50,599 nt of DNA from Polynucleobacter sp. 31A-FELB (GCF_018882405.1 NZ_JACVOO010000017.1:1-50599); one strand, 5' to 3'; positions 14,754 to 24,783 are shown, counted from the first letter of the stretch. Numbers and translations: made by a program. Notes: generated from the letters alone by a model not told the origin.

Positions 14754-17700
14754 TTACTTGGGGCTACTTGGCAGCTTTTTTAAGAGCCATGCTGGTGGCT
14801 GCGCACCAATTTGCTTAAATCCTCGTAAGAGGTGTTCCGAGAACCCAACACTGCGCTCATAGTGGCGCTCGAATTCAAATAGCACTCGATAGCGCTCGGG
14901 GTGTTTTTCATAGAGCAGCGCATCTTTTTCAAAAAAGTGAGCACGTGCCTCATGGGACTCTCGTTCAATATCTCGTCTTTGCGCTGGATGAAACACCGCC
15001 ACATCTTGGGCATAAGGCACTAAACCCAAGTCGAGCATACGCCAGCCAAAATCCGTATCTTCACGGAAGTGAGGACGATCAAAGCGCAGATCAAAGCCAC
15101 CTAAGTATTGGAAGACTGCGGAGCGTACCATCAGGTTTGCCGTCATAAAACCAATGCCTTCGCTACCCACATTGCTGACTGGGCGCCAATCGGGATCATT
15201 CATATGATCAGAAGAAATCAATCCCTCTAAACCCACCACCTGAGCATCGACAAAATAAGGGCGTGCATTTAAAAGCCAAGTTGGGCTAGGCAAGCAATCA
15301 TCATCAATGAATGCCAATAGATCCCCTTGCGCTAGTAATGCCCCAGTATTGCGTGCTCTGACTGCTCCCTTAATGGGTGTATGGAAATACGTCAATGGAA
15401 AACCAAATTCTTGTTGTGAACCATTCCAAGGCGATGCACTTTGATCAATCACGATTACCTCAAAGTCACGCTCTATCTGCGCCTGCAAATGCTCAATTAA
15501 TACCTCTAGCTGATGATGGCGCTCATAACTCGGAATAATGACTGAAAACTTGGGAAGCGACTGACCTGCAATCTTTGCACGCATCGTCATGAGTTGACCT
15601 AGCTGAGCAGAGATATGCTCCCAGGCGTAACCCTCTTCCACACAAGCACGCGCTTCACTTGAAGCCTTGGCTCGATAAAGCGGATCAGAAAGTTCCTTCA
15701 AGGCATTTTCAAAAGCAGTAACTGTTGGATCAACAATATGCATCGCTAGGCGATAGCTCGTTTCAATTCCGCGCGCGCCTACTTCAGTAGTGACCACCGG
15801 CAAGCTTGAGGCCATAAAGTCAAACATCTTGATATTGGTACCCGAACCCGAGAACATAGGATTGAGCGCAACATCGCTAGCACCTAACCAATTGTCTTTT
15901 TGATCTTCAGATAAAGCCCCAGTAAGAACAACATTGCTCAAGGTGCTTGATAGCTGAGTACTCACGCCACCCGCAATGACAAATTGCACCTGCGGCATCG
16001 CTGGCGCAAGATCATGCAAGATAAATAATGCCGCCTCCGCATTGGGTCCATATTGACTACCCACAAAGATTGCTAAAAATGCTTGCGGATCAATTCCCAA
16101 AGCTTGGCGACAAGTTTCCTTGCTCAATTGACGGGACGGTGCGTAAGCCATCACTCCATTCGGAATGACCCGCATCTTTGCTGGGGCAAAACCATATACC
16201 CTAAAGAAGCGTTGCAAGTCCTCGTGGGAGCAGGTCAAAATCCAATTGGCACGCTGACCCAAGGCCAACTCATCTGCGCAAACTTGCAAAACCAATGATT
16301 TACAAATATCACTCTTCAAACCAAGTAACTGGGTACGCAAATAGCCTTCGACATTTTGCGCATCGTAGATCACCACTTGATCTGCCCGAATCTGATCTTT
16401 AACCAATGGGTAGACCCAGGGATGAGAAAAGACTAATACCTGAGCTTGAGGAATTGATTGGCGAACAGCCTCAAGATACTCAGGGGATAGATGGGCCTGC
16501 TGACTAAATGCCAAATCAATCACCACAGTTCCGCCCACTTGCTTGGCCAGTGCTTTTGCAGCTTGGTGATGCTCAGCAGAGAGGGGGATATTGATTTCAG
16601 TTAAAGAATTGCTCAGCGCATGCTCACGAAAGGATTCACCAGGCCAATCATAGGAACCAATATAGCGACACTCGATTTGCTCACCCAAGCCATGGTAAAG
16701 ACCCAATAGACGCTGCCTACCTCCTCCAATCGGAGGATCAATTGGCTGCATATCCATTACTAAAACAGCATTTTTCTGCGTGCTTTGATCCGCGAGTGTG
16801 ATGGGAAAATCCAAGCCCGCGCTAGCTAAAGTCAAAGCAACTGCGGGCCATGACAGATTGGCTAATTCTTGATGTGCCAGTTGTCCCATCGCATCCATTT
16901 GCTCTGGATGTTCATAAGCCCAGGCAAGTGCATCTGCTACAGCCTCGACCGTTGGCTCTACCACTAAACCCGTACGCAAGTTCTCCACAATATGTGCAGG
17001 CTCTCCCGAGTCGACGCAAGTAATCACGGGTCTTGCACTCGCAAAGGCTTCTAGCGTGATGTAGCCATAGTCTTCACGCAAAGGTAGAAATGGTACCGCC
17101 AGTGCATGCGCGTAGTATTCCACCAGCTCTGCATCACTAATGCGCCCCAAAAACTCAATGCGCGGATCACCAGCAGCCAATTTTTGTAGATCTACTTGAG
17201 CCTCACCGACTCCCGCTATGACTAAGCGAATGGGCAAGGGACAACGTTGAACTGCCCTAATGAGTAAATCTAAACGCTTCCATGGATGCAAGCGGCCCGC
17301 GATGAAAAAATACGGATTGGATTGCTTCCGAGCTCGAGCTAAATCCTCACCCTCAACAACCTTAAAAGGATTAGCAAGCAAAGGTGGATGGATCACATCA
17401 CACTCTAAGCCACGCCAGCGATATAAGCGTCTTTGCACTTCACAGCCGATCGCAAAGCGGTGAGGAATCTTCTTCAAAGCCTCAAAATCGAGCTGATGTA
17501 CTAGAGCCCGATCAGAGAACTGATTAATTCCAGGATGCTCAAAGGCCGCATCAAACATATCATCAAAAACGCGTACGGTATGCACTAAATACAAAACGTG
17601 ATGCGGGTGCTCGATAGCATAGCTAGGTACTTTTGTTGAAATGACCAAATCAAATGCACTTAAATCCAAAGCTTTGGCGCGCGCATAGTTTTCAACAATG

Positions 17701-17912
17701 TCAGCTGTCGTAGCCTCATTAGCATCAATGATGATGAGCTCTACAGTAGCGCCTAATGCTTCAAAGCCTGTCTGCAAGCCCGCATAAAAACGTTCGGCCC
17801 CACCCTCTTGCCCAGCACCAGCAGCAATGATGGCAACTTTCAAACTCTGTAATCGGGCAGTCAGTTCTTGGATGCGAATAGGATCGCTAGAAGCGGGAAA
17901 AATTAAAGCCAT
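14754..17912 (-). CDS. Three-domain glycosyltransferase (GT4-GT4-GT2)
   Basis: 1052 aa. Domain 1 (about 25-360) is a GT4 enzyme: GAGQEGGAERFYAGL at the N-terminus, FIAGRLHPWKRLDLLI and REDYGYITLEAFASARPVI in the donor half. Domain 2 (about 380-770) is a second GT-B domain: DPPIGGGRQRLLGL, IFVGSQYGPNAEAAL and GSGTNIKMFDFMASSLPVV. Domain 3 (about 785-1030) is GT2: FSVIIPSYERHHQLEVLI, LAFIDDDCLPSPTW (DDD metal motif) and EDTDFGWRMLDLG. Three catalytic domains on one chain suggest sequential addition of two or three sugars to an O-polysaccharide. It follows wzm, wzt and the 116-aa gene with a 2-nt gap, so it belongs to the ABC-exporter operon. Confidence 0.9.
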   Translation of the reverse strand: MALIFPASSDPIRIQELTARLQSLKVAIIAAGAGQEGGAERFYAGLQTGFEALGATVELIIIDANEATTADIVENYARAKALDLSAFDLVISTKVPSYAIEHPHHVLYLVHTVRVFDDMFDAAFEHPGINQFSDRALVHQLDFEALKKIPHRFAIGCEVQRRLYRWRGLECDVIHPPLLANPFKVVEGEDLARARKQSNPYFFIAGRLHPWKRLDLLIRAVQRCPLPIRLVIAGVGEAQVDLQKLAAGDPRIEFLGRISDAELVEYYAHALAVPFLPLREDYGYITLEAFASARPVITCVDSGEPAHIVENLRTGLVVEPTVEAVADALAWAYEHPEQMDAMGQLAHQELANLSWPAVALTLASAGLDFPITLADQSTQKNAVLVMDMQPIDPPIGGGRQRLLGLYHGLGEQIECRYIGSYDWPGESFREHALSNSLTEINIPLSAEHHQAAKALAKQVGGTVVIDLAFSQQAHLSPEYLEAVRQSIPQAQVLVFSHPWVYPLVKDQIRADQVVIYDAQNVEGYLRTQLLGLKSDICKSLVLQVCADELALGQRANWILTCSHEDLQRFFRVYGFAPAKMRVIPNGVMAYAPSRQLSKETCRQALGIDPQAFLAIFVGSQYGPNAEAALFILHDLAPAMPQVQFVIAGGVSTQLSSTLSNVVLTGALSEDQKDNWLGASDVALNPMFSGSGTNIKMFDFMASSLPVVTTEVGARGIETSYRLAMHIVDPTVTAFENALKELSDPLYRAKASSEARACVEEGYAWEHISAQLGQLMTMRAKIAGQSLPKFSVIIPSYERHHQLEVLIEHLQAQIERDFEVIVIDQSASPWNGSQQEFGFPLTYFHTPIKGAVRARNTGALLAQGDLLAFIDDDCLPSPTWLLNARPYFVDAQVVGLEGLISSDHMNDPDWRPVSNVGSEGIGFMTANLMVRSAVFQYLGGFDLRFDRPHFREDTDFGWRMLDLGLVPYAQDVAVFHPAQRRDIERESHEARAHFFEKDALLYEKHPERYRVLFEFERHYERSVGFSEHLLRGFKQIGAQPPAWLLKKLPSSPK

Positions 17913-17914
17913 AT

Positions 17915-18265
17915 TTACTTTAACTCTTGCTCAATACGACGCAATACCTCTTGTGGACTTAAATAAGCCGATTCAGTCTGTGTCAATTTTTTGGGATCTA
18001 CCGTGATCTGCCGCTCTTTTTTCTTGAGCACCATAGATGGGTGGATTGAGCGTTGATACAAAATTCTTTTTTTAAAGAAACCTTGTTGAATTCGTAGCAC
18101 ATTCCCTTTTAAGAATGACTTCAAACCAGGAAATGGTTGCAATAATTTGAGCAAGGTCTGACGCGCAACTTCATTGGTCAAGGTGTAATGAACAATTTGA
18201 TGGGGGACTTTATCAATCGTAAAGCGAATACGGGCGATCAAGCGCCCAAACTGATTAGGCATCAT
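17915..18265 (-). CDS. Hypothetical basic protein (116 aa) overlapping wzt
   Basis: Not recognised. It is Lys/Arg-rich (e.g. LKKKERQITVDPKKL), with a possible amphipathic N-terminal part (FGRLIARIRFTIDKVPHQIV) and a C-terminal helix (LSPQEVLRRIEQELK); no membrane segment, signal or metal motif. Its ATGATG start overlaps the 3' end of wzt by 11 nt (8 from the second ATG), and it ends 2 nt before the three-domain glycosyltransferase, so it is translationally coupled inside the O-polysaccharide export operon. An accessory role in polysaccharide assembly is inferred only from that position. Confidence 0.7.
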   Translation of the reverse strand: MMPNQFGRLIARIRFTIDKVPHQIVHYTLTNEVARQTLLKLLQPFPGLKSFLKGNVLRIQQGFFKKRILYQRSIHPSMVLKKKERQITVDPKKLTQTESAYLSPQEVLRRIEQELK

Positions 18266-19484
18266 GTTTAATCCGCACCTGACTCTCTAGGTAGCTAGAT
18301 CCCACAAAGACTGGCTCGTCATCATTGATGACTGTGAAAAAGAAAACACGATCAAGCCAAAGATAATTTTTAGCAATATGCGTATCGTCTGCATGCAATG
18401 CAATGGATACGGAGTAATTTCCAGGCCCAATATTTAAATCAAAATCAAACGAGAAGGTGTAACGGTCATTAGCAGGCAATTGATGTAATTGCTGCTGATG
18501 ATGAAAGGTATTTGTGCCGTAAATAGTTTGGCCAAAACGGTCTTTAATCATAAAACCGGCTACCAAACTACTAATAGGCTCTTTGCACTCGATTGAAACT
18601 TCAATAGTGATGGGTTGACCTACTTTGGCTACCTCAATTGGCAAGCCCTCTTGGTCTAGTATGTTTGCCCCTAGTAGAGCAACTTCGCCACTGCCTGACT
18701 GAGTTTGAATCTTGCCATCTTCACCCAAGTGCTGAGTGATCACTTGGTCTTCCTGTTGTGCCAGCATGGCATTGTAGTAATCCATGACTGACTCTGAGTC
18801 ACCCTCAATCTCAATACGACCGGCATTCAACAAAATAGCGCGGTCACACAGGCTCGTAATCACCCCTTTGTCATGTGAGACGAATAACAAGGAAGTACCC
18901 TGCTGTTGAAATTGCTTGATACGTTCATAGCTACGATGTTGAAACTCTGTGTCTCCCACTGACAGGGCCTCATCAACGATTAATACATCAGGCCGAATGG
19001 CAGTCGCAATACTGAAAGCTAAGCGCACTTGCATGCCGCTGGAATAAATACGCACCGGCTGATCAATGTATTCACCGATCCCTGCAAACTCTTCGATTTG
19101 GGGCATTAATTGTGCAATTTGTTCGCTACTAAACCCAAGTAATTGACCCGACATCCACACATTTTGACGTCCAGTAAAGTCGGGATGAAAACCCATCCCC
19201 AGCTCCAATAAAGCCGCAATACGCCCGGTAATAGCAACGGTGCCGGTTGTCGGCTGCGTGGTTCCAGAAAGCATCTTCAACACAGTACTCTTGCCCGCAC
19301 CATTGACACCAATGATGCCTAAGGCCTGACCTGGGGCTAAGGAAAATGAAATATCCTGTAAGACCCAATGTAAATGATGTCGGACTCCTAAGAAAGGCAA
19401 AGTCCATTCAAGAAGGCGAGCCCACTTATGGGGATACTGTTTATAGGCTTTACCCAGGCCTTGAACTTGGATGACCGCACTCAT
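18255..19484 (-). CDS. wzt: O-polysaccharide ABC exporter, ATP-binding protein with Wzt C-terminal domain
   Basis: 409 aa. The ABC domain (about 5-245) has Walker A GVNGAGKSTVLK, ABC signature YSSGMQVRLAFS, Walker B VLIVDEALSVGD and switch histidine in FVSHDKG. The ~150-residue beta-rich C-terminal extension (QPITIEVSIECKEPISSLVA ... ALHADDTHIAKNY) is the Wzt_C carbohydrate-binding domain, which in the Wzm/Wzt pathway recognises the capped end of the finished O-chain. Its start overlaps the wzm stop by 4 nt (ATGA). Smooth LPS exported this way anchors S-layers in other bacteria, which makes its nearness to the S-layer exporter meaningful. Confidence 0.95.
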   Translation of the reverse strand: MSAVIQVQGLGKAYKQYPHKWARLLEWTLPFLGVRHHLHWVLQDISFSLAPGQALGIIGVNGAGKSTVLKMLSGTTQPTTGTVAITGRIAALLELGMGFHPDFTGRQNVWMSGQLLGFSSEQIAQLMPQIEEFAGIGEYIDQPVRIYSSGMQVRLAFSIATAIRPDVLIVDEALSVGDTEFQHRSYERIKQFQQQGTSLLFVSHDKGVITSLCDRAILLNAGRIEIEGDSESVMDYYNAMLAQQEDQVITQHLGEDGKIQTQSGSGEVALLGANILDQEGLPIEVAKVGQPITIEVSIECKEPISSLVAGFMIKDRFGQTIYGTNTFHHQQQLHQLPANDRYTFSFDFDLNIGPGNYSVSIALHADDTHIAKNYLWLDRVFFFTVINDDEPVFVGSSYLESQVRIKHDA

Positions 19485-20275
19485 AATTCATCCACCATCT
19501 CAGCGGCATGCTTATTAAAGAGCCGCGTAGCGATGACAATCAAGATGCCACACAAAATAACCGGAGCCAAGAGCGCTCCCCAATTGGGTGCTTCATGCGC
19601 CAGAAATATCGCATGATAAGACTCAAATATATGACTCAGGGGGTTAAGCGCAAGATACTGCTGATACTGGGCTGGCACCATGGATTGGGCATACAAAATG
19701 GGTGTGAGCCAAAAACCAAACTGCAATGCAATATTAGTAAGTGGTGCGACATCTCTAAAAAAAACATTCAAGATGGCCAAAATCAAACATAAACTGGCGG
19801 CGAAACATATCTGGAGTAACAAAATTGGTAATACCCACAAAATGATCCAACCTGGGAACTGACCACTTAGCAATAAGAACAGCAGGAACAACCCAAAGAT
19901 AATGCCAAAGTTAATCAAACTATTAGCAACTGCAATGACCAACAAAGCAATTTTAGGAAAATGAATTTTCTTGAGTAAATTGGCTTGGTCTAGAAATAGC
20001 GTTGGGCCACGCGACACAATATCTGTCAATAAGCCCCAAGGTAATAATCCGCTAATGAGAAAAATACTGTAGGCATAAGGGGTATCAGCGCCCGGAAGTC
20101 TTGCCTGCATCACCTGAGAAAAGATTAAGGTGTAGACCAACATCATGGCCAAGGGATTTAAGATCGTCCAACTCGCACCCAGAATAGAGTTTTGGTAGCG
20201 CAATTGAAACTCACGCTTGACCGAGCTCACAATAAAACCTCGGTATGCCCATAAACGACTAAATGAAGTGCTCAA
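19481..20275 (-). CDS. wzm: O-polysaccharide ABC exporter, membrane permease
   Basis: 264 aa ABC-2-type permease: YRGFIVSSVKREFQLRYQNS and LGASWTILNPLAMMLVYTLIF are the family N-terminal signature, followed by six hydrophobic segments. It pairs with Wzt in exporting undecaprenyl-linked polysaccharide across the inner membrane. The start is a TTG at 20275 with AGGG 6 nt upstream. It lies 61 nt after the TolC-like gene on the same strand with no T-rich terminator visible between, so read-through from the T1SS operon is possible. Confidence 0.95.
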   Translation of the reverse strand: MSTSFSRLWAYRGFIVSSVKREFQLRYQNSILGASWTILNPLAMMLVYTLIFSQVMQARLPGADTPYAYSIFLISGLLPWGLLTDIVSRGPTLFLDQANLLKKIHFPKIALLVIAVANSLINFGIIFGLFLLFLLLSGQFPGWIILWVLPILLLQICFAASLCLILAILNVFFRDVAPLTNIALQFGFWLTPILYAQSMVPAQYQQYLALNPLSHIFESYHAIFLAHEAPNWGALLAPVILCGILIVIATRLFNKHAAEMVDEL

Positions 20276-20336
20276 ATGAATCCCTAAAATGATTCGTTAA
20301 AAATCAATTATCCAAGGAGCATGCCCAAATGCCAAG

Positions 20337-21839
20337 TTATTGGCCGGGCAAATCCAATGACGGGAGTATAAGAGCCTGGTTCATAGGCCTTAAAGGCGCA
20401 TTGACACTCACGGTGACTTGAGAAATAGACTCCCCAGAGGTGCGCTGTTGATTTACGCCCGCTTTTTGAGATGGACTCATTTTTACATTCTTATCAATCT
20501 CAAAATAGCTCGCAACATGTTGCAAATCTTCCGAAGTTAAATTGCCTGCCTGTTGCTTCAAGCGTAAATAAGAAAGTAAATAGTTGTATTTCGCTTGAGC
20601 CAAGTCTCTCTGAGCATTTGCCAAGCCCTTGTCAGCCAATAGCGCATCCATATTAATGCGCTCACCGCCTTTAATACTTAAACGCATTGCTTTGGTTAAT
20701 TCGGTAGCCGATTCCACAGCACGATTGAGTGCTGCCACTTTTTGCTCGCTCGAGAGAACTGCGTCATATTGTTTACGCAATTCTGTCAGTACGCGTGAGC
20801 GTGCTTCATCCAATTGCGCTGAAGACTTTTCATAATTAGCACGAGATTGAGAAATCAGACCCGTAGTCTGTCCGCCATTAAAAATAGGCCATGTTGCTTG
20901 AATACCAGCAGTCGAGGTAGTGGCCTGCTGATTAATCGTCGAGATGTAGTATGAATTTTGCTGTCCCCAGGTAGCCACCGCATTAATAACCGGGAAATTT
21001 GCACCCACATTTTTTTGGAAATCCTGGCGAGCAACCTCTTGAGCATGCTGGCTGGCCAAAATTTCTGGGTTGAGAGCAAGCGCCACTTCAGTCCATGCCT
21101 CAAATGGTCGAGGATTGAGCGGCTTGATCTTAAAGCTCTTCAAAATCGGACGTACATCATTGGCTGACTGTAACTGCATGCCAACAATGGCTTCCAACTT
21201 ACGCTTATTATTTTGAATCACGTCTCGAGCTTCAATCACTTGAGCATCAGCCATCTCATATGAGGCCTTAGTCTCTAGAGTATCAGTGATCGTTCCCTCG
21301 CCTTTTTCATAGCGACGAATGTTGACTTGCATTTGCTCTTTAAAGGCATCACGCTGCGCAACGTAATAAGAATATTGATCACGCGCAAAGAGTAAATCGG
21401 TATATGCCTGCAAAACCCGAATCAATAGGTCTTGGGTGTTGTAGGCAAGCTTCGCCTGCGCCAAGTTAGCCTGCGCCGCTCCCTGACGGAACTGCGCTAT
21501 TGCCTGTAAATTAAAGAGGGCTTGAGTTACCTGAAAGTAAGAGTTATTACTTGGATACGCCTGATTGGTAATGACCGTAGGGCCACCAGCAGCACCAAAA
21601 CGAGGAGCTGCTACATGGCTATTATTGATCGCAGAATAGTAATTCGCGGAGAGTTGGGGCAATAATCCAGAGCGACCAATTTCCAAGTTGGCGCGCCCTG
21701 CTTCTGCATCCTTAACAGCAGCCCGAAATATGGGGTCACTTGCTAAAGCACCTTCGTAAGCATTCATTAAATCCAAAGCCGATGCGTCTGTCATCAAAGA
21801 TGACAATGCAAGGGCGCTGGCAATTAAAGTTTTTTTCAC
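20337..21839 (-). CDS. TolC-family outer membrane efflux protein of the type I secretion system
   Basis: 500 aa. A cleavable signal peptide (KKTLIASALALSSLMTDASA) precedes the mature TolC-like domain: DLMNAYEGALASDPIFRAA, LEIGRSGLLPQLSANYYSA, YRKGE-type turn RYEKGEGTITDTLE and the second repeat FQKNVGANFPVINAVATWG. The GTG start at 21839 has GAGGAG 5 nt upstream, inside the end of the HlyD-like gene. It forms the outer membrane channel of the exporter encoded by the two genes upstream. A C-terminal extension of about 60 residues after the last helix is low in complexity. Confidence 0.95.
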   Translation of the reverse strand: MKKTLIASALALSSLMTDASALDLMNAYEGALASDPIFRAAVKDAEAGRANLEIGRSGLLPQLSANYYSAINNSHVAAPRFGAAGGPTVITNQAYPSNNSYFQVTQALFNLQAIAQFRQGAAQANLAQAKLAYNTQDLLIRVLQAYTDLLFARDQYSYYVAQRDAFKEQMQVNIRRYEKGEGTITDTLETKASYEMADAQVIEARDVIQNNKRKLEAIVGMQLQSANDVRPILKSFKIKPLNPRPFEAWTEVALALNPEILASQHAQEVARQDFQKNVGANFPVINAVATWGQQNSYYISTINQQATTSTAGIQATWPIFNGGQTTGLISQSRANYEKSSAQLDEARSRVLTELRKQYDAVLSSEQKVAALNRAVESATELTKAMRLSIKGGERINMDALLADKGLANAQRDLAQAKYNYLLSYLRLKQQAGNLTSEDLQHVASYFEIDKNVKMSPSQKAGVNQQRTSGESISQVTVSVNAPLRPMNQALILPSLDLPGQ

Positions 21840-21841
21840 GA

Positions 21842-22939
21842 CTACTCCTCATTCAATGAGGTATGAATGCGATCGGTAATCGGCTTAATGAGGTAGGACA
21901 TCATTGTGCGCTCGCCAGTAACAATAAAGACTTGTGCCGGCATGCCCGGACGCACCTTGTTATCACGCAACTTGCTTTTACCTGCCGGAGTAACTTCAAC
22001 TTGAATTTTGTAATACGGCTCACCAGTACGTGGATCTTGCGTGCGATTGTTCGGCACAACAATGACCTTACCGGGAATATTGGGAGTGCTGCGCTGATTA
22101 AAGGCAGGGAACATCAGTTCAACTGGTAAATCTACATGAACCTTATCAATCAAATGCACTGGCACGCGCGCCTCAACCACTAAAGCGGCATCGCGTGGCT
22201 CAACCTCAAGCAACTTCATACCCATTTGCGCTACGGCACCTGGAGTAAAAACTTCTAAGTTCACAACTGAACCAGCAACTGGCGATTTAACGGAGGTATT
22301 TGCTAAATCAAACTCATAAGCAGCAAGCCGAGATTCTTGTTCTGCCAATTGCGAACGGTAGCGAACTAAATTACCTTGATCTTCAGATAGAGAACCATTG
22401 AGTTGTAAATAATTGCGCTGAACTTCCAACACGCGATTGCGGGCAACATAACCTTCTTTAGCCAACAACTGCACATTGGCCAACTGTTCTTTCATAGCCA
22501 CTAATTGCTGCTGCTTATTAGAGACGGAATCCTCGATACCCTTCACCTGGGCCTGCAAACCAAGCACGGCTTGGCGTGCGCCATTAGCCTGTGCAGTCGC
22601 CTGCAAATTATTAAAGGTAATTAGAGTCTGCCCCTCGTCCACTACCTCACCATCTTTTACCAAAATCTGATCAATCACCCCATTGAATGGCGCCTGAATT
22701 GTCTTACGCTGGCCATCAGCAATAACAGTACCTTCGGCTGGCACACCCTTATCCAAAGGAGCAAATAAGGCCCAAAGCATAAAACCGCCAAAGCCGACAA
22801 GCAGAATAATCCAGCCAAGACGTGCGTAATGCTTCTCGTCATGCTCTTCATAATCATCATCATTTGCTCTAGCTACTTGAAGAGCAGCAATACGCTCTTG
22901 AAGCCAAGCTTTGGAATTTTCGTAAGGTAGTTTTAACAT
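21842..22939 (-). CDS. HlyD-family membrane fusion protein of the type I secretion system
   Basis: 365 aa. A short cytoplasmic N-terminus is followed by one membrane segment (LGWIILLVGFGGFMLWALF, about residues 41-60). The periplasmic part has the lipoyl half-motif (GQRKTIQAPFNGVIDQILV), a coiled-coil hairpin (about 120-215) and the closing half (SPVAGSVVNLEVFTPGAV), then the conserved C-terminal region RPGMPAQVFIVTGERTMMSY of the HlyD/PrtE group. It bridges the ABC protein and the TolC-like channel. It is spaced 14 nt from the ABC gene and 2 nt from the TolC-like gene, in one operon. Confidence 0.95.
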   Translation of the reverse strand: MLKLPYENSKAWLQERIAALQVARANDDDYEEHDEKHYARLGWIILLVGFGGFMLWALFAPLDKGVPAEGTVIADGQRKTIQAPFNGVIDQILVKDGEVVDEGQTLITFNNLQATAQANGARQAVLGLQAQVKGIEDSVSNKQQQLVAMKEQLANVQLLAKEGYVARNRVLEVQRNYLQLNGSLSEDQGNLVRYRSQLAEQESRLAAYEFDLANTSVKSPVAGSVVNLEVFTPGAVAQMGMKLLEVEPRDAALVVEARVPVHLIDKVHVDLPVELMFPAFNQRSTPNIPGKVIVVPNNRTQDPRTGEPYYKIQVEVTPAGKSKLRDNKVRPGMPAQVFIVTGERTMMSYLIKPITDRIHTSLNEE

Positions 22940-22953
22940 CGTGTTCTCGTAAT

Positions 22954-24783
22954 TTACTTATCACCGGATGTGCTGTCGTCATCCGTATCAATGGCGGAAT
23001 CATCAGCAACCTTAACAATATTGGCTGATGCTTGAGCGCGCGCATCCGCTTCGGCTTTTGCCCTAGCGGCTGCTTGAGATTCTTGTTGCGCTTTAAATTG
23101 AGCTAGATCTTTGAGAACCTGATCGGTAGGACCAAATGCAGAAACCATACCATCACGAAGAACCAGTAATTTATTAGTTTCGCGAATAATGCTTGGACGA
23201 TGACTGATCAAAATCACTGTCTTACGCATTTGACGCAAACGAATGATCGCTTGAGTCAAGGCAATCTCACCGATGTCATCTAGATTCGAATTAGGCTCAT
23301 CCAGCACGATCACTGATGGACCGCCATATAGAGCACGAGCTAAACCTAAACGTTGTTTCTCACCACCAGATAAACCGAGACCACCATCACCGATCGGGGT
23401 GTCGTAGCCCTCAGGGAGGCGCAATATCAATTCATGTACCCCGGCTAATTTGGCAGCATTGACCACTTCCTCAGCATCAACATCACCAAAGCGGGCAATA
23501 TTTTCACTAATCGTGCCTGCAAATAACTCAATGTCTTGCGGCAGGTAACCCATATTTGGACCAAGCTCATCTTTATTCCATTGAAAAACATCAGCGCCAT
23601 CTAAACGAACCTTGCCAACTGCGGCACGCCACACACCTACAAGCAAACGCGCTAGGGTAGATTTACCTGAACCACTCGGTCCAATCACCCCTAAACAATC
23701 ACCTGCGTTAATTTGAAAGCTGACACTTTTTAGAACCGGCACGGCTACCATTGGCGGAGCAGCAGTCACGCTCTCAACACTCAAAGCCCCTTGAGGTTTT
23801 GGCAACTCCATACCAGCCTCGCGTGGAGGATTGTCAGCCAGCAATTTTTGGAGGCGATGATAAGCAGAAACCACACTGCTCCATTGGCGCCACACAGCAA
23901 TAATTTGCTCTACCGGGGCCAATGCACGGCCTAACAAAATAGAGCCGGCAATCATCATTCCTGATGTGACTTGGCCATAAATCACCAACAAAGCACCTAC
24001 GCCCAAAATTAATGACTGCACTGCGATTCGTACAAACTTGGTAATCGAGCTCACTCGCGATGCTTTTTGACTTGCTTCAGCTTGGAGTTTTAAGAATTTA
24101 ATGTGCTGGCTATACCAACGCTTACGCATATTAGGCAACATACCCATCGCCTCAATCACTTCGGCGTTGCGCAAATTATTGGTCGCCATATTGCTAGAGC
24201 GAATTGCAGTGGTATTTGCTTCGCTTAGCGGTTTGCGGGACACAATCTCATTCAACCAGGCTAGGCCTACCAGCAAAATCACACTGACAAAAGCAAACAA
24301 GCCCATCCAAAAGCTGAACATAAAGATGACTAAGAGATAAACCGGGAACCACGGTGCATCAAAAAATGCAAACATGCCATTGCCAGTTACAAACTGACGA
24401 ATGGTTGTGAGATCGTTCAGAGCCTGGCCGGCATTCACTCCAGTACTGCGCAGATTTTGCTCGAAGGCAGCGGTGTAGACGCGATTATTTAAGAAGGTGT
24501 CCATCTTGGCGCCGATGCGAATCACCACCATGCTGCGAATGTATTCCAAGACTGAAATTAAAGCGAAAAGACCCAACACCATGATGCTCAGCACATACAA
24601 GGTAGTTTCATTGCGACTTACCAATACTCGGTCATATACTTCCAACATGTATATAGAAGGAACGAGCATCAAGATGTTGATACAGGCCGTAAAAATGGCA
24701 ATCGTATAAAAGATGCGCTTAAATTTCACCAGCGCTTCTGTGATCTCATTTTTAGGCATCATCTGCCGGAATCGATTTTGCAA
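22954..24783 (-). CDS. Type I secretion ABC transporter, PrtD-like (permease-ATPase fusion)
   Basis: 609 aa. The N-terminal part (about 1-310) is a six-helix permease starting directly with the membrane domain, so there is no C39 peptidase or C39-like domain; this fits the PrtD/RsaD group rather than HlyB. The ATPase domain (about 340-570) has Walker A GPSGSGKSTLAR, signature LSGGEKQRLGLARAL, Walker B VIVLDEPNSNLD and ILISHRP. The tail is Ala/Asp-rich. A TTG start at 24783 is preferred because AGGAG lies 7 nt upstream. It heads the three-gene exporter operon. PrtD-type systems export RTX proteins with C-terminal signals, so the S-layer protein is the obvious candidate substrate (inference). 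Confidence 0.95.
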   Translation of the reverse strand: MQNRFRQMMPKNEITEALVKFKRIFYTIAIFTACINILMLVPSIYMLEVYDRVLVSRNETTLYVLSIMVLGLFALISVLEYIRSMVVIRIGAKMDTFLNNRVYTAAFEQNLRSTGVNAGQALNDLTTIRQFVTGNGMFAFFDAPWFPVYLLVIFMFSFWMGLFAFVSVILLVGLAWLNEIVSRKPLSEANTTAIRSSNMATNNLRNAEVIEAMGMLPNMRKRWYSQHIKFLKLQAEASQKASRVSSITKFVRIAVQSLILGVGALLVIYGQVTSGMMIAGSILLGRALAPVEQIIAVWRQWSSVVSAYHRLQKLLADNPPREAGMELPKPQGALSVESVTAAPPMVAVPVLKSVSFQINAGDCLGVIGPSGSGKSTLARLLVGVWRAAVGKVRLDGADVFQWNKDELGPNMGYLPQDIELFAGTISENIARFGDVDAEEVVNAAKLAGVHELILRLPEGYDTPIGDGGLGLSGGEKQRLGLARALYGGPSVIVLDEPNSNLDDIGEIALTQAIIRLRQMRKTVILISHRPSIIRETNKLLVLRDGMVSAFGPTDQVLKDLAQFKAQQESQAAARAKAEADARAQASANIVKVADDSAIDTDDDSTSGDK

